NCBI GenBank assembly: GCA_020636005.1
Contig: JACJYR010000001.1
Coordinates: 2,056,001 to 2,120,000, forward strand
DNA length: 64,000 nucleotides
Source: Lewinellaceae bacterium
GTDB lineage: Bacteria; Bacteroidota; Bacteroidia; Chitinophagales; Saprospiraceae
Reading direction: 5' to 3'
This document shows, in pieces, positions 52,191 to 60,501 of this stretch; the stretch's first letter is position 1; every line of letters begins with the position of its first letter. The translations under genes were made by a program, and so were the position numbers. The notes beneath the pieces were generated by a model, which was not told the DNA's origin, did no database searches, and saw only the letters and a program-made list of their open reading frames with translations.

Positions 52191-52799
52191 ATGAAAACAA
52201 AATGCTTTTTTATCGCAATGATTTGCCTGGTGTCGAGCGGCCTTTTTGCCCAAATGGATGCTTCCAAAGGAACATATTGGCACCCAAATCCACCCAACTA
52301 TAAGGTCAAGCAAGCGCTTGAAGTTGAAAGCCTCTTCTACATGTTTTTCACTGGCGGCTATCATTTTGGGGCCGGGTACAGGTATGGCAAGTTCCGGGTG
52401 CGGGTAAGCGTGATCAACGGTGGCGATTATGATGCAGAACCGGCAGGCTTCAGCAATTCCAAATCGGAATTCAAACGCTACTACAAAACTTCGCCGGGCA
52501 TTTTCTTCGGTTACAATGTTTGGAAGAACCTCGAACTGTACACCTTCACAGAATTCCACACCTTCGAAATCGAACAAAAAAGCACGGGGCTGAAAAAAGA
52601 CATCCACAGCACCGACTTCGGCGGAGGGGTGAGTTACCAGTTTTTTCTCGGACGGCATGTATATCTGCAACCTGGCCTTCACTTGTATTTGCGCAGCGAT
52701 AAAAGTGTTGATTTCGAGGATGCCCAATACACTATTCCCAATGTTGACTTTTCACCCGTATTGAGGATTGGTTGCCGCCTCTGGAAAAAGGAAGCTTAA
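52191..52799 (+). CDS. Outer-membrane beta-barrel-like protein, function unknown
   Basis: 202 residues with a signal peptide (MKTKCFFIAMICLVSSGLFA). The mature part alternates hydrophobic and polar residues with many aromatics (YMFFTGGYHFGAGYRYGKFR, VYLQPGLHLYLRSD, RIGCRLWKKEA at the end), the pattern of a small eight-stranded barrel. It lies between the adaptor and permease genes and is probably part of the operon, perhaps helping to detect or pass a substrate. I recognise no named family. Confidence 0.65.
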   Translation: MKTKCFFIAMICLVSSGLFAQMDASKGTYWHPNPPNYKVKQALEVESLFYMFFTGGYHFGAGYRYGKFRVRVSVINGGDYDAEPAGFSNSKSEFKRYYKTSPGIFFGYNVWKNLELYTFTEFHTFEIEQKSTGLKKDIHSTDFGGGVSYQFFLGRHVYLQPGLHLYLRSDKSVDFEDAQYTIPNVDFSPVLRIGCRLWKKEA

Positions 52800-52898
52800 T
52801 CGCAAAAGCGTGTGGTAGGCACTGGAACATTTAGCATACCAGACGCCTACCACACCCACATCAAAAATTCCAAATTAAAACAATCAAAATCTAAAATC

Positions 52899-55800
52899 AT
52901 GTCACTAACAAAAATAGCCATCCACCGCCCCTCCCTCATCATCGTCATCTTTTCGGTGCTCATCCTGGGGGGTATTTTTTCCTACAAAAAACTCGGCTAC
53001 GAAATGCTGCCGGAGTTTTCAAAACCGACTGTGACCATTACGACCATGTACCCGGGCGCATCGCCCAGTGAAGTAGAAAATTCAGTGACCAAGAAAATCG
53101 AGGACGCCCTTTCCGGTGTGGAGAATGTGGACGAAATCATTTCCAAATCCATGGAAAATGCCTCGCTCATCATCCTCAATTTCAAAAACGGCACCGACCT
53201 CGACCTGGCGATGCAGGATGCCCAGCGCAAAATTGACAATGTGAAAAAAGACCTGCCGGACGATGTGGAGCCACCCTCCATGTCGAAGGTGTCGCCGAGT
53301 GACCAGCCCATCATGCAATTGATGGCGACCAGCTCGCTGCCCGACAAGGTTTTTTACCAAAAAATGGAGGATGAAATCATGCCGCAAATCCAGCAGATCA
53401 AGGGCGTGGCGGAAACCACCCTGCTCGGCGGCGAGCAGCGGGAAATCCGGGTCAATGTGAACAAGGACAAGCTGAATTTTTACAACCTGTCTTTGCTGCA
53501 AGTGAGCCAGGCGGTGGGCAAATCGAACATCGAATTCCCTGCCGGGAACCTGAAAACGGGCAGCACGGAAACGACCATCAAGCTGGCAGGTAAATTCTCC
53601 TCGGTCGAGGACATCCGCAACCTCGTTGTACACACGCCGCCAAAGGGCAGCCCCATCCGCTTGCGGGACGTGGCGGACGTGACCGACGGCATCAAAGAGC
53701 AAGAAAGTGTGAACCGCTTCAACGGGCAAAACGGTATCGGCATTTTGCTAAAAAAACAGTCCGACGCCAACTCGGTGGAGGTGTCGAAAGCGGTGCAGGA
53801 GCGCATACAACTCGTTGAAAAACAGTACGCCAGGGACAATGTGAAGTTCGCCATTTCCAACGACGACAGCGTGACAACGCTCGAAAACGTGGACGCCGTT
53901 TTGCACGATTTGATGATTGCCATCATCCTGGTGGCGGCGGTGATGCTGCTGTTTTTGCACAGCCTCCGCAACGCCTTCATCGTGCTGGTCGCCATCCCGA
54001 CCTCATTGGTGACGACGTTTATCACCATGTACGCTTTCGGCTATTCGCTTAACCTGATGACCCTGCTCGCCATGTCGCTTGTCATTGGCATCCTTGTGGA
54101 CGACAGTATCGTGGTTTTGGAAAACATCCAGCGGTATCTTGAAAAAGGGCGCAACCGCATTGATGCCGCCATCGAAGGCCGCCAGGAAATCGGCTTCGCC
54201 GCCCTTAGCATCACGATGGTGGACGTAGTGGTGTTCCTGCCCGTCACCTTCCTGAACGTAACGGTGGCAGACATCCTCCGCCAGTTCTCGGTGGTAGTAG
54301 TGGTCGCTACTTTGACAAGTTTGTTCGTGTGTTTTACGCTCACGCCCTGGCTGGCTTCCCGCCTCGGCAAGGTGGAGCATTTGAACCCGAAAAACCTTTT
54401 CCACCGTTTTTTGATTGGTTTTGAAAAAATGCTCGACCGATACACGGCATGGTACGGCAATATCCTCGACTGGTGTTTGGGTCACAAGGCAGTAACCTTG
54501 GCAGGCATCGCCATGCTGTTCGTGGCCACAGGGCTGACCATGCGCATGGGCATTTTAGGCTCGGAACTCGTGGCACAGGGCGACCAGGGCAAGTTTATGA
54601 TGAAACTGGAATTCCCGAAAAATGCCTCGCTCGCCACCAACAACTACACCAGCCGCCAGGTGGAAGACTACCTGCTGGGGCTGCCCGATGTGGAGAGCGT
54701 TTTCGCCAATGTCGGCGGGCCGAGTACGGGCGTGAACAGCACGGGCTTGGGCGATGCGTTCAAGACGGAATTGACGGTGAAACGCAACCCTGGGGATGCT
54801 GAAAAATTGCACACTGAAAAATACATGATGCAGGTGCGGAAAGAAGTGGAGCAGCAGTTTCCCGGCGTGGAAGTGACCTGTTCCAACATCGGCATCGTGA
54901 ACTCCGGCGGCGCCCCCATCGAGGTGGTGCTGACGGGTGACGATTATGATAAGGTGCTTTCAGAAGGCAACCGCCTGAAAGAAATCCTGCTGAATACCCC
55001 CGGAGCCAACGATGTGAACCTGTCCGTGGAAGATGGCAAACCTGAACTTCAAGTTGAAAACGATCGGGAGAAAATGGCCCGCCTCGGCCTCGACATGAGC
55101 ACTGTGGGCTTGACATTGAGGGACGCCTATTCTGGCAACGACGACTCGAAATACCGGGAAGACGGCACAGAATACGACATCCGGGTGATGCTCGATGCCT
55201 TCGACCGCACCAAAGCAGACGACCTGCTCGACCTGACCTTCACGAACACGCAGGGCGAACCCGTGAAACTGCGCCAGTTCGCCACCGTCGAAGCCGGCAT
55301 GGGGCCTTCGATGCTGGAGCGCAAAAACCGCCGCAGCGCCGTCACCCTGACTTCTTACAATATCGGCAGGGGTGCAGGCACCGTAGCGGAGGAATTTGAA
55401 AAATCGCTGGCGGCAGCGCCCCTCGCCGAGGGCGTGGAAATGAGTTGGGGCGGCGACATCAAGAGCCAGCACGAGAGCTTCGGGGCACTGGGCATGGCCT
55501 TCGGAGCGGCGCTCGTGCTCGTCTATCTCATCATGGTGGCGCTGTACAACAACTTCATTTACCCGCTGGTAGTGCTGTTTTCCATCCCGGTGGCGCTTAT
55601 CGGGGCCTTGCTGGCGCTGAACCTGTCCATGTCCAACCTCAGCGTGTTCACCCTGCTTGGCATCATCATGCTGCTGGGTCTGGTGGCAAAAAACGCCATC
55701 CTCATCGTGGACATGACCAACCAGTTGAAAGCCGAGGGGCTGCACTACCTCGAAGCCCTGAAAAAAGCGACCCGTGAGCGGATGCGTCCGATTTTGATGA

Positions 55801-56012
55801 CGACCGTTGCCATGGTCATCGGCATGATACCCATCGCCATTGCCAAAGGCGCTGCCGCCGAATGGAAAAACGGCCTCGGCTGGGTGCTCATCGGTGGGCT
55901 GCTGTCGTCCATGTTTTTGACGATTATCCTCGTGCCGGTTATTTATGCCATCGTGGATGGGGTGAAGGAGCGGTTTACAAACAAGGAAAAGCAAGCAGTG
56001 GTTTTAGCGTGA
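52899..56012 (+). CDS. RND-family efflux permease
   Basis: 1037 residues from ATG 52899 (MSLTKIAIHRPSLIIVIF); the frame upstream to 52812 has no start context. Twelve membrane segments and two large periplasmic loops are apparent. TM4 carries the proton-relay Asp pair (GILVDDSIVVLEN), and PTVTITTMYPGASPSEVENS and RERMRPILMTTVAMVIGMIP are AcrB-family hallmarks. The pump works with the adaptor and TolC protein encoded upstream, expelling drugs, dyes or metabolites under proton motive force. Between HAE1-like and metal-type pumps I favour HAE1. Inverted repeats follow the stop codon. Confidence 0.95.
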   Translation: MSLTKIAIHRPSLIIVIFSVLILGGIFSYKKLGYEMLPEFSKPTVTITTMYPGASPSEVENSVTKKIEDALSGVENVDEIISKSMENASLIILNFKNGTDLDLAMQDAQRKIDNVKKDLPDDVEPPSMSKVSPSDQPIMQLMATSSLPDKVFYQKMEDEIMPQIQQIKGVAETTLLGGEQREIRVNVNKDKLNFYNLSLLQVSQAVGKSNIEFPAGNLKTGSTETTIKLAGKFSSVEDIRNLVVHTPPKGSPIRLRDVADVTDGIKEQESVNRFNGQNGIGILLKKQSDANSVEVSKAVQERIQLVEKQYARDNVKFAISNDDSVTTLENVDAVLHDLMIAIILVAAVMLLFLHSLRNAFIVLVAIPTSLVTTFITMYAFGYSLNLMTLLAMSLVIGILVDDSIVVLENIQRYLEKGRNRIDAAIEGRQEIGFAALSITMVDVVVFLPVTFLNVTVADILRQFSVVVVVATLTSLFVCFTLTPWLASRLGKVEHLNPKNLFHRFLIGFEKMLDRYTAWYGNILDWCLGHKAVTLAGIAMLFVATGLTMRMGILGSELVAQGDQGKFMMKLEFPKNASLATNNYTSRQVEDYLLGLPDVESVFANVGGPSTGVNSTGLGDAFKTELTVKRNPGDAEKLHTEKYMMQVRKEVEQQFPGVEVTCSNIGIVNSGGAPIEVVLTGDDYDKVLSEGNRLKEILLNTPGANDVNLSVEDGKPELQVENDREKMARLGLDMSTVGLTLRDAYSGNDDSKYREDGTEYDIRVMLDAFDRTKADDLLDLTFTNTQGEPVKLRQFATVEAGMGPSMLERKNRRSAVTLTSYNIGRGAGTVAEEFEKSLAAAPLAEGVEMSWGGDIKSQHESFGALGMAFGAALVLVYLIMVALYNNFIYPLVVLFSIPVALIGALLALNLSMSNLSVFTLLGIIMLLGLVAKNAILIVDMTNQLKAEGLHYLEALKKATRERMRPILMTTVAMVIGMIPIAIAKGAAAEWKNGLGWVLIGGLLSSMFLTIILVPVIYAIVDGVKERFTNKEKQAVVLA

Positions 56013-56025
56013 CTTACACACCCCT

Positions 56026-56132
56026 GACTGCCCCTGACCCCTAAAGGGGGACCATATAAGCTACGGCGAAACTTAATTTTACAGACGGACGCTGTGGCAG
56101 ATTTGGTTCCCCTTTAGGGGTCAGGGGCGGTC
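56026..56132. repeat. Inverted repeat of 29-nt arms after the RND operon
   Basis: Left arm 56026-56054 and right arm 56104-56132 are inverted copies with 2 mismatches (core CCCCTGACCCCTAAAGGGG), with a 49-nt loop. Each arm holds its own small palindrome, CCCCTAAAGGGG. The structure could end the operon transcript or be a dispersed palindromic repeat; no T-run follows. Confidence 0.7.
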
Positions 56133-56152
56133 AAGGGCAAATCCATCAAACA

Positions 56153-56569
56153 ATGAAAACATCAAAGGAATCCATCATCCGCAATTTTTTCACCCCGCAC
56201 GATATGCAGGACGTGTCTGCCTTTTACGAGCAATTTGCCGAAAATATCGTGATATACGTGCCGAAACATTTCCCCTGGGGCGGCTGCTATTACGGCTTGA
56301 GGGGCGCCGGCGACCTGTTGTCGAATGTCAGTCAGCACGTCCTTGCTGACATTGAAGTGGAGGAGATTTTTTCCAGCGGCGAGCAGGTAGTTTCCATCGG
56401 CAGGTTGCACGGCAAAGCGCTGGCGACGGGGGAGCGCATTGATGCACGGGTGGTGCATGTGTTTACTTTTAATGGAGAGGGGAAGATTAGGCGGGTGGAA
56501 TTTTATGGGGAGGGGGTGGAACAAGTTGATTTTAAAGTGAAATACAGCGTTGTTACGCACTTTGATTGA
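56153..56569 (+). CDS. SnoaL/NTF2-like protein
   Basis: 138 residues forming one NTF2-like fold: SIIRNFFTPHDMQDVSAFYE, FAENIVIYVP, GGCYYGLRGAGDLLSNV, VVHVFTFNGEGKIRRVEFYG. No signal peptide. These proteins are often small hydrolases, isomerases or ligand binders; no catalytic pair is evident. It sits 140 bp behind the permease gene across an inverted repeat, so membership of the efflux operon is uncertain. Confidence 0.85.
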   Translation: MKTSKESIIRNFFTPHDMQDVSAFYEQFAENIVIYVPKHFPWGGCYYGLRGAGDLLSNVSQHVLADIEVEEIFSSGEQVVSIGRLHGKALATGERIDARVVHVFTFNGEGKIRRVEFYGEGVEQVDFKVKYSVVTHFD

Positions 56570-56701
56570 TGAATTCAGGGCAGGCTTGGGAGGGTATTGG
56601 GGTTTCGTAACCATGTATTCTAAATTTGAACTTAACGAAGTAAAGACTTGAAAACGAACTTAGGATTGCGATTAAGTTTTGCACAATAATTCAAACTCAA
56701 A

Positions 56702-57382
56702 ATGGAACAAGTAAAAGAACCCTGGCGTCATCATTACATCCCAGTTTTTTATCTAAAAAACTTTACTTGCCACGATGGTCATTTTTTCGTTTTTGATAAA
56801 GAAATCAATGATTTTCCTCGCAATTCTCGAAGAAGCCCAAAACAGATTTGTTTTGAGCCTAACCGAAATACGCTGGTTTGGGAAAGTGAAAAATTTCAGC
56901 ATACTGGATTAGAGACTGAGACCTACCAATATTTTGATTCCAAAATGTCAGAAGTTATCAAAGAGCTAAATGACTCAACCATAGAAACTTTTAAGTGGAG
57001 AGACGAACTGGTTGGCAATTTGGAACACTTTATTACATTACTTTATTGGAGACTTCCATGCAATGATAATAGATTTGAGCAAACAGTAAATAAAGCTCAG
57101 TCGCTTAAAGACTTTGGCCTAAAAGCAATAAATAATAAAACTGGAAAAGAGGTCTTAGATAATGAGGTTCATAAACTTTTTTTACAAGATAAAAATATTC
57201 AGAAGGCTTTGAAACCAGTACTTTCCTATACGAGTCTCTTGGGAAATTTGCCTGAAGACGTTGACAATTGGGAATGGCGGATTGTGTATTGGTATGGCAG
57301 AAATTCAAGATTGACTTCTGATAATCCAATAATACCTCGGTTATTTGAGTCCTTTAATGAAGGTGAGGTTAACGAAACTTAA
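56702..57382 (+). CDS. DUF4238 protein, perhaps truncated
   Basis: 226 residues. The DUF4238 start HHYIPVFYLKNFTCHDGHFF, the middle HFITLLYWRLPCND and the near-terminal TSDNPIIPRLF are recognisable. Family members I remember are longer (about 280 residues or more) beyond the SDNPxI motif, whereas here the protein ends soon after it, so the C-terminus may be lost. Base composition is visibly richer in A and T than in neighbouring genes, a sign of transfer. The family's function is unknown; it is often found in variable regions next to toxin-antitoxin or mobile DNA, as here. Confidence 0.75.
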   Translation: MEQVKEPWRHHYIPVFYLKNFTCHDGHFFVFDKEINDFPRNSRRSPKQICFEPNRNTLVWESEKFQHTGLETETYQYFDSKMSEVIKELNDSTIETFKWRDELVGNLEHFITLLYWRLPCNDNRFEQTVNKAQSLKDFGLKAINNKTGKEVLDNEVHKLFLQDKNIQKALKPVLSYTSLLGNLPEDVDNWEWRIVYWYGRNSRLTSDNPIIPRLFESFNEGEVNET

Positions 57383-57477
57383 ACCAGCTCTTACATATAT
57401 TAAGCCCAGTGTCACTTGCAAGCAACCTATTGTCTATTCTACCCAGGCTTCCACTTTCAAACCCTCAAAGATTCGCC

Positions 57478-57774
57478 CTACTTCCTTTGCTTCCACTTCG
57501 TCGGATCTTTTTTCCCGTGCATGATGGCAGAAACCCTGATTACATCACCTTCCACTTCATAGATGATATTGTATGGAAAACGGCGCAGGGCAGCCCGCCG
57601 TTTTTCCCGGAAAACCTTTGCAAAAAGCAGTGGGCTTTGCTCAATGCGGGTCAGTGTTTCGGTGGCAGCCGATAATAGCTCGTGGCCCAGTCCGGTTTTT
57701 TGTTCCTCGTACCAAACGAATGCTTCCCGGAGGTCTTCAATGGCGGATGTTTGTAAATAAAGGGAATAGTTCAT
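57478..57774 (-). CDS. ParE/RelE-type toxin
   Basis: 98 residues: MNYSLYLQTSAIEDLREAFV, GLGHELLSAATETLTRIEQS, LRRFPYNIIYEVEGDVIRVS, IMHGKKDPTKW. This is the ParE/RelE toxin fold of the subgroup often paired with TIGR02574-like antitoxins. ParE members poison DNA gyrase, RelE members cleave mRNA on ribosomes; which applies is not certain. The start codon overlaps the antitoxin stop by 4 bp (ATGA), typical for such pairs. Confidence 0.9.
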   Translation of the reverse strand: MNYSLYLQTSAIEDLREAFVWYEEQKTGLGHELLSAATETLTRIEQSPLLFAKVFREKRRAALRRFPYNIIYEVEGDVIRVSAIMHGKKDPTKWKQRK

Positions 57775-57992
57775 GATTGGGGGGCAATCATATTTTTGGC
57801 CTCGGCCCAGGTGTGAAGTTTTTCCTTGCCAGCCCGATAGTCTTCATCCCGCCTGTCCAATTCTTCCTTCCATGCTTCGGACAAGACAAATTCGTCTTCT
57901 TCCTGGAGCACTTGCACAATGTACTGAATCAACGAAAGCTGCTCGTTGCGTGGCAATTTGCGTACTTCTTCCCTTATGGCTGCATTGGTCAT
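57771..57992 (-). CDS. Antitoxin (addiction-module component) of the ParE pair
   Basis: 73 residues from ATG 57992. A longer frame to 58082 crosses the promoter (58017-58047), so the shorter start is right. The sequence (AAIREEVRKLPRNEQLSLIQ, SEAWKEELDRRDEDYRAGKE) matches the short acidic addiction-module component family (TIGR02574-like). It would bind and neutralise the toxin encoded next and, through its N-terminal helices, may bind the dyad at 58006-58021. Low GC and placement among accessory genes fit a horizontally moved module. Confidence 0.88.
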   Translation of the reverse strand: MTNAAIREEVRKLPRNEQLSLIQYIVQVLQEEDEFVLSEAWKEELDRRDEDYRAGKEKLHTWAEAKNMIAPQS

Positions 57993-58005
57993 GGCTGGTA
58001 AAATT

Positions 58006-58047
58006 TTTTGTTGAAACAAAAGTATCAAAAAGCTGCGGCAATGCCAA
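58006..58047 (-). promoter_or_regulatory. Promoter and overlapping operator of the toxin-antitoxin pair
   Basis: On the minus strand TTG (plus 58045-58047), a 20-nt spacer and TACTTTTG (plus 58017-58024) match the phylum consensus. The 16-bp near-palindrome TTTTGTTGAAACAAAA (58006-58021, 14 of 16 symmetric) overlaps the -7 element and start site, as expected for an autorepression site. Confidence 0.55.
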
Positions 58048-58572
58048 TATACATATTTTTCCAGTCCAAACTTCAATGGCATACGCCAATATGCTTTCTA
58101 ATCCAAGCATTTTGCAACCATCCAAACCGCCCTGAAACTTTTAGCCCATCCACCCCATCCCCCAAAAACACCATTTGAAATACAGCCCGAACAGCGTAGT
58201 TTTGGCCATTCGCCACCAGCTTTGCAGCAAAAAACATCCTTCAAAAAATGGCCAAACCCTGCTGGCCCCGGGTCTTCCAATGAAAATCCACACCCGCTCC
58301 TGCCGGTTTCCGAACCGGCACTACTACGAGTGAGCTATGAAACAGAGTTTTTTAGGCATAAAAAGCAATGCCTTAGCCGACAGCAATATGGCCCCGCTTG
58401 CTGCCATCCCCGTCACAAGCTATGTTTGTTGACGGGCTATGGTAGCGGCCTCCCTGCCTCCATGGAAAGGCACGGGCGAGCCTTTACCTAAGCCTCTCGA
58501 TGCCTGCTGCACATAGCCGACATCGTTCCTGCTATTATTGTCCATCTAAATTATGCTAGGGGGAACAATCCA
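58048..58572. other. GC-rich intergenic region with several hairpins, no gene recognised
   Basis: 525 bp without a convincing coding frame. Stems are unusually many: GCCGGTT/AACCGGC (58302-58319), CCCGTCA/TGACGGG (58409-58436) and a long-range GGCTATG/CATAGCC pair (about 58435-58518) enclosing an AAAGGC/GCCTTT hairpin. It could hold a structured RNA or the decayed end of a mobile element. I recognise no known RNA family. Confidence 0.4.
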
Positions 58573-60108
58573 TTAATTGGCAACTATTACAGGCAGTGCC
58601 ATCGTACCCCCTGCTGCCGCCTTTAGCACCAACCAATATTGGCCTCCTTCCACAGTATTGTTGATTTGGTATTGCCGTTCATAGACCCCGGCCGCTTGAT
58701 GCCCGCCTTGCTGGAATGACTGTATGGTGCGGCCCGCTGCATCCACCAATTGGAGCGATAAATCCATGGGGGACGCCAATTGATAACGCAGGGTAAAGGC
58801 CCCGTGTACTGGGTTGGGCGAAACAGTGGCACCCGATACCAGCCCTGCAAGATCATGCGTGGGCGACTCCATGCCTGATGTCAGGCCGATGAGCACCAGA
58901 TTGCCGATGGGGAAGGGTTTCAGGCTTTCTCCAAAAGCTACGATTTTGCCATTGGGGCGCACGACGACATCACTCGCCTGCTGGGTGTAGTCAGGCTCAA
59001 TGCTTACCTCAGTAATACCAGCCGTACCGAAATTGGTATCCAAACTGCCGTCGGTATTTAGCCGGAGCACAATTAAGCGGGAGCCGTTGCCCTCAGGCCC
59101 CAGTTTGCCTGCAACCAATAATTTACCTTCAGCATCGAAGGCCGAACCAAATCCCTCGGTGCGTTCGCCAAGTATGATGCGGCTCAGGCCATTTTCGCCA
59201 TAGCTGGCATCGAGCACCCCGGCGGCGCTCAATTTTACCACCGATAGATTTAAGCCGACCCTGCCCACACCGTACACGTTGCCGTTGCCGTCCAACTCCA
59301 CGCTGTGCATTTCATTGAAAAAGGAAAGGTTGTTTGGCAAGTTGTTGAGCACCACCTGGCCATTTGTGCCAAAATTGGGGTCGGGCGTACCGTTGGAAGT
59401 AAAGGCCGCCAAAGTGAGGAAGCCCGAAGACCCAGATCGCCCGCCAATCACCATACCGCCATCCGGGCGCACCTTCAGGTCTTGCACCCATCCGGTGGAC
59501 GTGAAGTCCAGGGATGAAATGCCGTTCGTCCCGAAGCTGTTGTCAAAACTGCCGTCGGCATTAAGGCGCATCGCTGCGATGCGCCACATCACATTATTGT
59601 CGCTTTGGGTGGCGGCAATGTAGAGTTTGTCGCCAGGTCCGGGGGCGATGGCTTGGCACTTGGTTGGCTCGGGGAAATCGAGCATGATGACACCCCCCGT
59701 GCCGAAGCTGCTGTCGAGCGTGCCGTTGCTGTTGAAGCGGGCAAAAAAAGTGTCAAAGTTTCCATTCAGGTTGCCCGTGGCCACCAATTTCCCGTTGGGC
59801 AGCAGTGCAATGTTCACGGCATCGTACACGACAAAGTCACTGATGAACTTTCCATTGTCGCCAAAGCCTGTATCTATGCTTCCATCTGTGTTGTAGCGGA
59901 TAAGGAGCAGCTTGCGGGAAGAGATTTTGTACCAACCGGCCACCACCACTTTGCCATCGGGTTGCAGCACGATCGTGCGGCTTTCAAGTGCCTGATCGAG
60001 GGTGGTGGTGACGATGCCGCCGTTGCCAAAAGTGGGGTCAAGTTGACCTGGTTGTGCCCAACCAGCCGTCAAGCAAAAAAGTGAGAGTAGTGTAATTAGA
60101 TTTTTCAT
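58573..60108 (-). CDS. Delta-60-repeat protein with T9SS type A sorting domain
   Basis: 511 residues with a signal peptide (LITLLSLFCLTAGWAQ). At least seven delta-60 repeats (each with LQPDGKVVVAG or similar, then LLIRYNTDGSIDTGFGDNG) run from about 25 to 400 and probably form a beta-propeller. The last 90 residues are a type A sorting domain (GATVSPNPVHGAFTLRYQL, GGQYWLVLKAAAG). It is a cell-surface or secreted protein; no enzymatic motif is present. Single gene. Confidence 0.9.
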   Translation of the reverse strand: MKNLITLLSLFCLTAGWAQPGQLDPTFGNGGIVTTTLDQALESRTIVLQPDGKVVVAGWYKISSRKLLLIRYNTDGSIDTGFGDNGKFISDFVVYDAVNIALLPNGKLVATGNLNGNFDTFFARFNSNGTLDSSFGTGGVIMLDFPEPTKCQAIAPGPGDKLYIAATQSDNNVMWRIAAMRLNADGSFDNSFGTNGISSLDFTSTGWVQDLKVRPDGGMVIGGRSGSSGFLTLAAFTSNGTPDPNFGTNGQVVLNNLPNNLSFFNEMHSVELDGNGNVYGVGRVGLNLSVVKLSAAGVLDASYGENGLSRIILGERTEGFGSAFDAEGKLLVAGKLGPEGNGSRLIVLRLNTDGSLDTNFGTAGITEVSIEPDYTQQASDVVVRPNGKIVAFGESLKPFPIGNLVLIGLTSGMESPTHDLAGLVSGATVSPNPVHGAFTLRYQLASPMDLSLQLVDAAGRTIQSFQQGGHQAAGVYERQYQINNTVEGGQYWLVLKAAAGGTMALPVIVAN

Positions 60109-60501
60109 AAATGTATTTTTATTTTAAGGTGCAAAACAACGTTTTTTTTGAGTAGATAGCAAACATCCCCGTTGGCACTAAATCTTCCGAAAAACCACAT
60201 CTCCTGCTGGCACAAGTCTGCCAATAAACCCCGCTGACACCAGGTCTGCAAATACACCAGTTGTTTCAAGTATAAATCCAGCAGTATTTATACTTTAGCA
60301 CGGATGGTTTTGTCCAGCGGTATTAAGTTGATATGGGTTGATAATGAACCAAATAAACCTTATATAAACCAGTCCATCCCTGACAAAACCTGTCGTGCAG
60401 CGGTATAGTTTGGGTTATTTGGTTTTAAAGAAAATAAATACTTGATAGTCAATTGCTTAAATTGATTTCAAACAAATCAAACAACTTCAAACTACTACTT
60501 A
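60109..60501. other. Intergenic region with three imperfect 27-nt repeats
   Basis: 393 bp. Three related stretches of about 27 nt lie near 60162-60188, 60194-60221 and 60225-60252 (pattern on the minus strand: GCAGAC-TGGTGTCAGCGGGG). Read on the minus strand in one frame, they would encode FADLVSAGFIGRLVPAGDVV, which may be the end of a decayed gene. No promoter or RNA gene is recognised; the rest is AT-rich. Confidence 0.4.

Noticed and set aside
54960..55994. Minus-strand frame of 344 codons inside the RND permease gene
   Set aside because: Histidine- and glutamine-rich shadow of a well-supported permease frame.
58295..58345. tRNA-like piece on the minus strand (TAGCTCA, then GGTTCGG)
   Set aside because: No acceptor stem, wrong spacing of arms, and the T-arm-like part is just a local hairpin.
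58222..58491. 89-codon plus-strand frame in the gap before the delta-60 gene
   Set aside because: No start context, no motif, and the region is dominated by hairpins; treated as non-coding.
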